From Tupaia tana (Eukaryota; Chordata; Mammalia; Scandentia; Tupaiidae), in NCBI GenBank assembly GCA_026018925.1, contig JAKSZU010000164.1:310001-374000 (forward strand): DNA of 64,000 nucleotides. The letters are read 5' to 3'. The notes under the pieces are model-generated. The model had not been told where the DNA came from. It was given only the letters and a program-made list of their open reading frames with translations, and made no database searches. The position numbers and the translations under genes were made by a program. Each line of letters opens with the position of its first letter. The first letter of the stretch is position 1. Positions 56,609-64,000 of the stretch are shown one piece after another.

Positions 56609-59600
56609 GTGTCTCTGAGGTCTCTATCTCCCTCTGCTCCTGTCTCCTCATTTTTTTTGGTAATTTTTCCTTTTTAAGTTTTTTTTAAAGGTAGAATTTC
56701 TCTCTGACTCTCAGCTCCATCTTTTGTTTATTTAATAAGCCCTTCGGCTCCTTTCTCCCAGGCAGGAGAGTTGAGCCATTCTCTGAGAAGTTTCCACATG
56801 GATACTGGGAACTAGATATTTCAGGGCACAGTCGAAATAAAGATTTTCTACTCATAATTCAGCCTCCAGCAAGCAAAGCTAGTGTGGTAGGGAGCCCCTC
56901 TGGCCTTCTATCCCTGTCTCTGTGTCTCTGAGGTCTCTGTCTCTCTCTGCTCCTGTCTCCTCATTTTTTTTGGTTATTTTTCCTTTTTACGATTTTTTTA
57001 AAGGGAGAATTTCTCTCTGGCTCTCAGCTCCATCTTTTGTTTTGTTAATAAGCCCTTCCTCTCCTTTCTCCCAGGCAGGAGAGTTGAGCCATTCTCTGAG
57101 AAGTTTGCACATGGATACTGGGAACTAGATATTTCAGGGCACAGGCGAAATGAAGATGTTCTACTCATAATTCAGCCTCCAGCAAGCAAAGCTAGTGTGG
57201 TAGGGAGCCCCTCTGGCCTTCTATCCTTGTCTCTGTGTCTCTGTCTCTCTCTGCTATTGTCTCTTCATTTTTTTTGGTAATTTTTCATTTTTAAGGTTTT
57301 TTTAAAGGTAGAATTTCTCTCTGGCTCTCAGCTCCATCTTTTGTTTTGTTAATGAGCACTTCTGCTCCTTTCTCCCAGGCAGGAGAGTTGAGCCATTCTC
57401 TGAGAAGATTCCACATGGATACTGGGAACTAGATATTTCAGGGCACAGGCGAAATGAAGATTTTCTACTTATAATTCAGCCTCCAGCAAGCAAAGCTAGT
57501 GTGGTAGGGAGCCCCTCTGGCCTTCTATCCCTGTCTCTGTGTCTCTGAGATCTCTGTCTCTCTCGGCTCCTGTCTCCTCATTTTTTTTGGTAATTTTTCC
57601 TTTTTACGATTTTTTTAAAGGTAGAATATCTCTCTGGCTCTCAGCTCCATCTTTTGTTTTGTTAATAAGCCTTTCTGCTCCTTTTTCCCAGGCAGGAGAG
57701 TTGAGCCATTCTCTGAGAAGTTTCCACATGGATACTGGGAACTAGATATTTCAGGGCACAGGCGAAATGAAGATTTTCTACTCATAATTCAGCCTCCAGC
57801 AAGCAAAGCTAGTGTGGTAGGGAGCCCCTCTGGCCTTCTATCCCTGTCTCTGTGTCTCTGAGGTCTCTGTCTCTCTCTGCTCCTGTCTCACCATTTTTTT
57901 TGGTAATTTTTCCTTTTTAAGATTTTTTTAACGGTAGAATTTCAATCTGGCTCTCAGCTCCATCTTTTGTTTTGTTAATACGCCCTTCTGCTCCTTTCTC
58001 CCAGGCAGGAGAGTTGAGCCATTCTCTGAGAAGATTCCACATGGATACTGGGAACTAAATATTTCAGGACACAGGCGAAATGAAGATTTTCTACTCATCA
58101 TTCAGCCTCCAGCAAGCAAAGCTAGTGTTGTAGGGAGCCCCTCTGTCCTTCTATCCCTGTCTCTGTTTCTATGAGGTCTCTGTCTCTCTCTGCTCCTGTC
58201 TCTTCATTTTTTGGTAATTTTTCCTTTTTACGATTTTTTTAAAGGTAGAATTTCTCTCTGGCTCTCAGCTCCCTCTTTTGTTTTGTTAATAAGCCCTTCT
58301 GCTCCTTTCTCCCAGGCAGGAGAGTTGAGCCATTCTCTGAGAAGATTCCACATGGATACTGGGAACTAGATATTTCAGGGCACAGGCGAAATGAAGATTT
58401 TCTACTCATAATTCAGCCTCCAGCAAGCAAAGCTAGTGTGGTAGGGAGCCCCTCTGGCCTTCTATCCCTGTCTCTGTGTCTCTGAGGTCTCTATCTCCCT
58501 CTGCTCCTGTCTCCTCATTTTTTTTGGTAATTTTTCCTTTTTACGATTTTTTTAAAGGTAGAATTTCTCTCTGACTCTCAGCTCCATCTTTTGTTTTGTT
58601 AATAAGCCCTTCGGCTCCTTTCTCCCAGGCAGGAGAGTTGAGCCATTCTCTGAGAAGTTTCCACATGGATACTGGGAACTAGATATTTCAGGGCACAGGC
58701 GAAATGAAGATTTTCTACTCATAATTCAGCCTCCAGCAAGCAAAGCTAGTGTGGTAGGGAGCCCCTCTGGCCTTCTATCCCTGTCTCTGTGTCTCTGAGG
58801 TCTCTGTCTCTCTCTGCTCTTGTCTCTTCATTTTTTTTTGGTAATTTTTCCTTTTTACGATTTTTTTAAAGGTAGAATTTCTCTCTGGCTCTCAGCTCCC
58901 TCTTTTGTTTTGTTAATAAGCCCTTCTGCTCCTTTCTCCCAGGCAGGAGAGTTGAGCCATTCTCTGAGAAGTTTCCACATGGATACTGGGAACTAGATAT
59001 TTCAGGGCACAGGCGAAAAGAAGATTTTCTACTCATAATTCAGCCTCCAGCAAGCAAAGCTAGTGTGGTAGGGAGCCCCTCTGGCCTTCTATCCCTGTCT
59101 CTGTGTCTCTGAGGTCTCTGTCTCTCTCTGCTCCTGTCTCATCATTTTTTTTGGTAATTTTTCCTTTTTACGATTTTTTTAAAGGTAGAATTTCTCTCTG
59201 GCTCTCAGCTCCATCTTTTGTTTTGTTAATAAGCACTTCGGCTCCTTTCTCCCAGGCAGGAGAGTTGAGCCATTCTCTGAAAAGATTCCACATGGATACT
59301 GGGAACTAGATATTTCAGGGCACAGGCGAAATGAAGATTTTCTACTCATAATTCAGCCTCCAGCAAGCAAAGCTAGTGTGGTAGGGAGCCCCTCTGGCCT
59401 TCTATCCCTGTCTATGTGTCTCTGAGGTCTCTGTCTCTCCCTGCTCCTGTCTACTCATTTTTTTTAGTAATTTTTCCTTTTTACGTTTTTTTTAAAGGTA
59501 GAATTTCTCTCTGGCTCTCAGCTCCATCTTTTGTTTTGTTAATAAGCCCTTCTGCTCCTTTCTCCCAGGCAGGAGAGTTGAGCCATTCTCTGAGAAGTTT

Positions 59601-59728
59601 CCACATGGATATTGGGAACAAGATATTTCAGGGCACAGGCGAAATGAAGATTTTCTACTCATAATTCAGCCTCCAGCAAGCAAAGCTAGTGTGGTAGGGA
59701 GCCCCTCTGGCCTTCTATCCCTGTCTCT
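56609..59728 (+). repeat. Region IV HOR copy 1, about 9-10 monomers
   Basis: Contains the series Y 56922 (ggttattttt, aaagggag, cttcctctcc, gtttgcac), a 9-bp-deleted monomer near 57235 (ctattgtctc, ttaaggttttttt), 57539 (gagatctctg, ctcggctcc, gaatatctc) and one near 57852 (ctcaccatttt, ttaagattttttt, aacggtag). More consensus-like monomers follow up to the next Y at 59729. The same four-monomer series recurs 2,807 bp later. Confidence 0.65.
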
Positions 59729-62231
59729 GTGTCTCTGAGGTCTCTGTCTCTCTCTGCTCCTGTCTCCTCATTTTTTTTGGTTATTTTTCCTTTTTACGAT
59801 TTTTTTAAAGGGAGAATTTCTCTCTGGCTCTCAGCTCCATCTTTTGTTTTGTTAATACGCCCTTCCTCTCCTTTCTCCCAGGCAGGAGAGTTGAGCCATT
59901 CCCTGAGAAGTTTGCACATGGATACTGGGAACTAGATATTTCAGGGCACAGGCGAAATGAAGTTTTTCTACTCATAATTCAGCCTCCAGCAAGCAAAGCT
60001 AGTGTGGTAGGGAGCCCCTCTGGCCTTCTGCCCTTGTCTCTTTGTCTCTGTCTCTCTCTGCTCCTGTCTCCTCATTTTTTTTGGTAATTTTTCCTTTTTA
60101 CGATTTTTTTAAAGGAAGAATTTCTCTCTGGCTCTCAGCTCCATCTTTTGTTTTGTTAATAAGCACTTCTGCTCCTTTCTCCCAGGCAGGAGAGTTGACC
60201 CATTCTCTGAGAAGATTCCACATGGATACTGGGAACTAGATATTTCAGGGCACAGGCGAAATGAAGATTTTCTACTCATAATTCAGCCTCCAGCAAGCAA
60301 AGCTAGTGTGGTAGGGAGCCCCTCTGGCCTTCTATCCTGTCTCTGTGTCTCTGAGATCTCTGTCTCTCTCGGCTCCTGTCTCCTCATATTTTTTTGGTAA
60401 TTTTTCCTTTTTACGATTTTTTTAAAGGTAGAATATCTCTCTGGCTCTCAGCTCCATCTTTTGTTTTGTTAATAAGCCTTTCTGCTCCTTTCTCCCAGGC
60501 AGGAGAGTTGAGCCATTCTCTGAGAAGATTCCACATGGATACTGGGAACTAGATATTTCAGGGCACAGGCGAAATGAAGATTTTCTACTCATAATTCAGC
60601 CTCCAGCAAGCAAAGCTAGTGTGGTAGGGAGCCCCTCTGGCCTTCTATCCCTGTCTCTGTGTCTCTGAGGTCTCTGTCTCTCTCTGCTCCTGTCTCACCA
60701 TTTTTTTTGGTAATTTTTTCCTTTTTAAGATTTTTTTAACGGTAGAATTTCTCTCTGGCTCTCAGCTCCATCTTATGTTTTGTTAATAAGCCCTTCTGCT
60801 CATTTCTCCCAGGCAGGAGAGTTGAGCCATTCTCTGAGAAGATTCCACATGGATACTGGGAACTAGATATTTCAGGGCACAGGCGAAATGAAGATTTTCT
60901 ACTCATAATTCAGCCCCCAGCAAGCAAAGCTAGTGTGGTAGGGAGCCCCTCTGTCCTTCTATCCCTGTCTCTGTGTCTCTGAGGTCTCTGTCTCTCTCTG
61001 CTCCTTTATCTTCATTTTTTTTGTTATTTTTCCTTTTTACGATTTTTTTAAAGGTAGAATTTCTCTCTGGCTCTCAGCTCCATCTTTTGTTTTGTTAATA
61101 AGCCCTTCGGCTCCTTTCTCCCAGGCAGGAGAGTTGAGCCATTCTCTGAGAAGATTCCACATGGATACTGGGAACTAGATATTTCAGGGCACAGGCGAAA
61201 TGAAGATTTTCTACTCATAATTCAGCCTCCTGCAAGCAAAGCTAGTGTGGTAGGGAGCCCCTCTGGCCTTCTATCCCTGTCTCTGTTTCTATGAGGTCTC
61301 TGTCTCTCTCTGCTCCTGTCTCATCATTTTTTTCGTAATTTTTCCTTTTTACGATTTTTTTAAAGGTAGAATGTCTCTCTGGCTCTCAGCTCCATCTTTT
61401 GTTTTGTTAATGAGCCTTTCTGCTCCTTTCTCCCAGGCAGGAGAGTTGAGCCATTCTCTGAGAAGATTCCACATGGATACTGGGAACTAGATATTTCAGC
61501 TCACAGGCGAAATGAAGATTTTCTACTCATAATTCAGCCTCCAGCAAGCAAAGCTAGTGTGGTAGGGAGCCCCTCTGGCCTTCTATCCCTGTCTCTGTGT
61601 CTCTGAGGTCTCTGTCTCTCTCTGCTCCTGTCTCCCAATTTTTTTTGGTAATTTTTCCTTTTTAAGATTTTTTTAATGGTAGAATTTCTCTCTGGCTCTC
61701 AGCTCCATCTTTTGTTTTGTTAATAAGCCCTTCTGCTCCTTTCTCCCAGGCAGTAGAGTTGAGCCATTCTCTGAGAAGATTCCACATGGATACTGGGAAC
61801 TAAATATTTCAGGGCACAGGCGAAATGAAGATTTTCTACTCATAATTCAGCCCCCAGCAAGCAAATCTAGTGTGGTAGGGAGCCCCTCTGGCCTTCTATC
61901 CCTGTCTCTGTGTCTCTGAGGTCTCTGTCTCTCTCTACTCCTGTATCTTCATTTTTTTTGTAATTTTTCCTTTTTACGATTTTTTTAAAGGTAGAATTTC
62001 TCTCTGACTCTCAGCTCCATCTTTTGTTTTGTTAATAAGCCCTTCTGCTCCTTTCTCCCAGGCAGGAGAGTTGAGCCATTCTCTGAGAAGATTCCACATG
62101 GATACTGGGAACAAGATATTTCAGGGCACAGGCGAAATGAAGACTTTCTACTCATAATTCAGCCTCCAGCAAGCAAAGCTAGTGTGGTAGGGAGCCCCTC
62201 TGGCCTTCTATCCCTGTCTCTGTGTCTCTGA
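59729..62231 (+). repeat. Region IV HOR copy 2, eight monomers (2,503 bp)
   Basis: Y 59729, 9-bp-deleted monomer (junction 60050/60051), gagatctctg/ctcggctcc monomer near 60347, ctcaccatttt/aacggtag monomer near 60654, then four others including ctcctttatc (near 60999), tttctatgagg (near 61285), tcccaattttt with aatggtag (near 61632) and ctactcctgtatc (near 61936). The next Y begins near 62218. A third partial series follows: Y, then a 9-bp-deleted ctattgtctc monomer near 62530. Confidence 0.65.
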
Positions 62232-63754
62232 GGTCTCTGTCTCTCTCTGCTCCTGTCTCCTCATTTTTTTTTGGTTATTTTTCCTTTTTACGATTTTTTT
62301 AAAGGGAGAATTTCTCTCTGGCTCTCAGCTCCATCTTTTGTTTTGTTAATACGCCCTTCCTCTCCTTTCTCCCAGGCAGGAGAGTTGAGCCATTCTCTGA
62401 GAAGGTTGCACATGGATACTGGGAACTAGATATTTCAGGGCACAGGCGAAATGAAGATTTTCTACTCATAATTCAGCCTCCAGCAAGCAAAGCTAGTGTG
62501 GTAGGGAGCCCCTCTGGCCTTCTATCCTTGTCTCTGTGTCTCTGTCTCTCTCTGCTATTGTCTCTTCATTTTTTTTGGTAATTTTTTATTTTTAAGATTT
62601 TTTTAAAGGTAGAATTTCTCTCTGGCTCTCAGCTCCATCTTTTCTTTTGTTAATGAGCCCTTCTGCTCCTTTCTCCCAGGCAGGAGAGTTGAGCCATTCT
62701 CTGAGAAGATTCCACATGTATACTGGGAACTAGATATTTCAGGGCACAGGTGAAATGAAGATTTTCTACTCATAACTCAGCCTCCAGCCAGCAAAGCTAG
62801 TGTGGTAGGGAGCTCCCCTGGCCTTCTATACCTGTCTCTGTGTCTCTGAGGTCTCTGTATCTCTGTGCTCCTGTCTCCTCATTTTTTTTGTAATTTTTCC
62901 TTTTTATGATTTTTTTAAAGTTAGAATTTCTCTCTGGCTCTCAGGTCCATCTTTTGTTTTGTTAATAAGCCCTTCTGCTCCTTTCTCCCAGGCAAGAGAG
63001 TTGAGCCATTCTCTGAGAAGATTCCACATGGATCCTGGGAACAAGATATTTCAGGGCACAGGCGAAATGAAGATTTTCTACTCATAATTCAGCCTCCAGC
63101 AAGCAAAGCTAGTTTGGTAGGGAGCCCCTCTGGCCTTCTATCACTGTCTCTGTGTCTCTGAGATCTCTGTTTATCTCTGCTCCTGTCTCCTCAATTTTTG
63201 GTAATTTTTCCTTTTTACGATTTTTTTAAAGGTAGAATTTCTCTCTGGCTCTCAGCTCCATCTTTTGTTTTGTTAATAAGCCCTTCTGCTCCTTTCTCCC
63301 AGGCATGAGAGTTGAGCCATTCTCTGAAAAGTTTCCACATGGATACTCGGAACTAGATATTTCAGGGCACAGGCGAAATGAAGATTTTCTACTCATAATT
63401 CAGCCTCCAGCAAGCAAAGCTAGTGTGGTAGGGAGCCCCTCTGGCCTTCTATCCCTGTCTCTGTGTCTCTGAGGTCTCTGTCTCTCTCTGCTCCTGTCTC
63501 CTCATTTTTTTTTGGTAATTTTTCCTTTTTAAGATTTTTTTAAAGGTAGAAGTTCTCTCTGGCTCTCAGCTCCATCTTTTGTTTTGTTAATAAGCCCTTC
63601 TGCTCCTTTCTCCCAGGCAGGAGAGTTGAGCCATTCTCTGAGAAGATTCCACAGGGATACTGGGAACTAGATATTTCAGGGCACAGGCGAAATGAAGATT
63701 TTCTACTCATAATTCAGCCTCCAGCAAGCAAAGCTAGTGTGGTAGGGAGCCCCT
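62232..63754 (+). repeat. Region IV right part
   Basis: Y near 62218; deleted monomer with tttttatttttaag near 62583; monomer near 62840 with aaagttag, tttttatgat and upstream ccagccagc, resembling 7495 and 10930; monomer near 63150 with gagatctctgtttatc and tcaatttttgg, resembling 44100; and a near-consensus monomer at about 63463 carrying ttaagattttttt and cacagggatac. Confidence 0.6.
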
Positions 63755-64000
63755 CTGGACTTCTATCGCTGTCTCTGTGTCTCTGAGGTCTCTATCTCTC
63801 TCTGCTCCTATCTCCTCATTTTCTTTGGTAATTTTTCCTTTTTACGATTTTTTTAAAGGTAGAATTTCTCTCTGGCTCTCAGCTCCATCTTTTGTTTGTT
63901 AATACGCCCTTCTGCTCCTTTCTCCCAGGCAGGAGAGTTGAGCCATTCTCTGAGAAGATTCCACATGGATACTGGGAACTAGATATTTCAGGGCACAGGC
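63755..64000 (+). repeat. Partial third copy of a region III e-like monomer
   Basis: ggacttctatcgctg, ctctatctctc, ctcctatctcc, ttttctttgg and tttgtttgttaatacg reproduce the monomers starting near 53486 and 55985, and I saw no difference up to the window end. The region III eight-monomer family therefore probably continues beyond 64000. Confidence 0.75.

Larger units (their letters stand above)
1..64000 (+). repeat. Satellite DNA array, 313-bp monomer, about 204 head-to-tail copies
   Basis: The same ~313-bp sequence repeats from the first base to the last in one orientation. Landmarks recur every 313 bp: gtgtctctgagg, ttacgattttttt, tctcccaggcagg, ccacatggatactgg and ctactcataattcagcc. Runs with exactly 313-bp spacing include 316/629/942, 8434/8747/9060 and 34086/34399/34712/35025/35338. 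Individual monomers vary from about 304 to 317 bp, mostly through T-run length changes and a 9-bp deletion. No interspersed element, gene or spacer interrupts the array, and both window ends fall inside monomers. Base-level divergence between neighbours is a few percent, while distant HOR copies can be nearly identical. This is typical of (peri)centromeric, subtelomeric or other heterochromatic satellite in a eukaryote. The strand label is arbitrary. I do not recognise the family. Confidence 0.98.

Noticed and set aside
1-64000. CENP-B box (TTCG....A..CGGG)
   Set aside because: No monomer I read has the CGGG half with the right spacing. The ttcggctcc and ttcgtctcc variants match only the first half.
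1-64000. CRISPR array or prokaryotic tandem repeat system
   Set aside because: There are no short direct repeats separated by unique spacers. The whole 313-bp unit repeats, without adjacent cas-like genes.
1-64000. LTR or other transposable element as the repeat unit
   Set aside because: No target-site duplications, primer-binding site, polypurine tract followed by LTR end, terminal inverted repeats or element-encoded protein is visible. Derivation of the monomer from an old element cannot be excluded without a database search.
1-64000. A multi-gene system such as defence, toxin or biosynthetic cluster
   Set aside because: I looked on both strands for frames longer than the repeat period with non-repeat content and found none. 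All sequence is accounted for by the satellite.

Overview
The whole 64 kb window is one uninterrupted tandem array of a satellite DNA with a 313-bp monomer: about 204 copies, all head to tail in the same orientation. I found no unique sequence, no mobile-element insertion, no inverted segment and no credible protein or RNA gene. By hand count, the representative monomer at 629-941 has 61 A, 76 C, 61 G and 115 T (43.8% GC, strongly T-skewed on the + strand). It has only 2 CpG where base composition would give about 15. Array length, homogeneity and CpG depletion point to a eukaryotic nuclear genome, most likely a vertebrate with methylated DNA, in heterochromatin. I do not recognise the satellite family and cannot name the species. 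The array runs off both ends of the window.

Each monomer has three parts: a TCTCTG-type pyrimidine stretch leading into clustered T-tracts; a pyrimidine-rich stretch ending in CCCAG/G that looks like a 3' splice site with a branch point; and a more complex ~160-bp remainder. The many short open frames are by-products of the repeat. Most + strand ones begin at GTG or TTG. A 56-codon ATG frame on the - strand recurs in consensus-like monomers.

The main content is higher-order repeat (HOR) structure, read from shared diagnostic variants. Region I (1 to ~37.5 kb) derives from a six-monomer HOR, here named a-b-c-d-e-f (~1.88 kb). It is clearest at 22.5-31.9 kb as units of 6, 7, 6, 5 and 5 monomers. 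Four-monomer forms occur at 1.9, 13.4 and 17.8 kb. Region I also holds large near-identical duplications: 5.4 kb repeated 11,553 bp apart, 2.2 kb repeated 3.4 kb apart, and 1.5 kb present three times. Region II (~37.5-48.7 kb) carries a different seven-monomer HOR, X-Y-Z-U-V-W-T, with extra Y-Z pairs. Region III (~48.7-56.6 kb) contains two copies of an eight-monomer unit mixing region I and II types. Region IV (~56.6-63.7 kb) has 9- and 8-monomer units, and the last ~245 bp return to a region III type.

Several monomers are clear hybrids whose 5' part matches one type and 3' part another. They sit where a HOR has gained or lost members, as expected from unequal crossover or related recombination. 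No genes work together here; the interest lies in array evolution and in the splice-like and possible transcript-processing signals repeated about 200 times. Block boundaries are by eye, usually good to about 50-100 bp.
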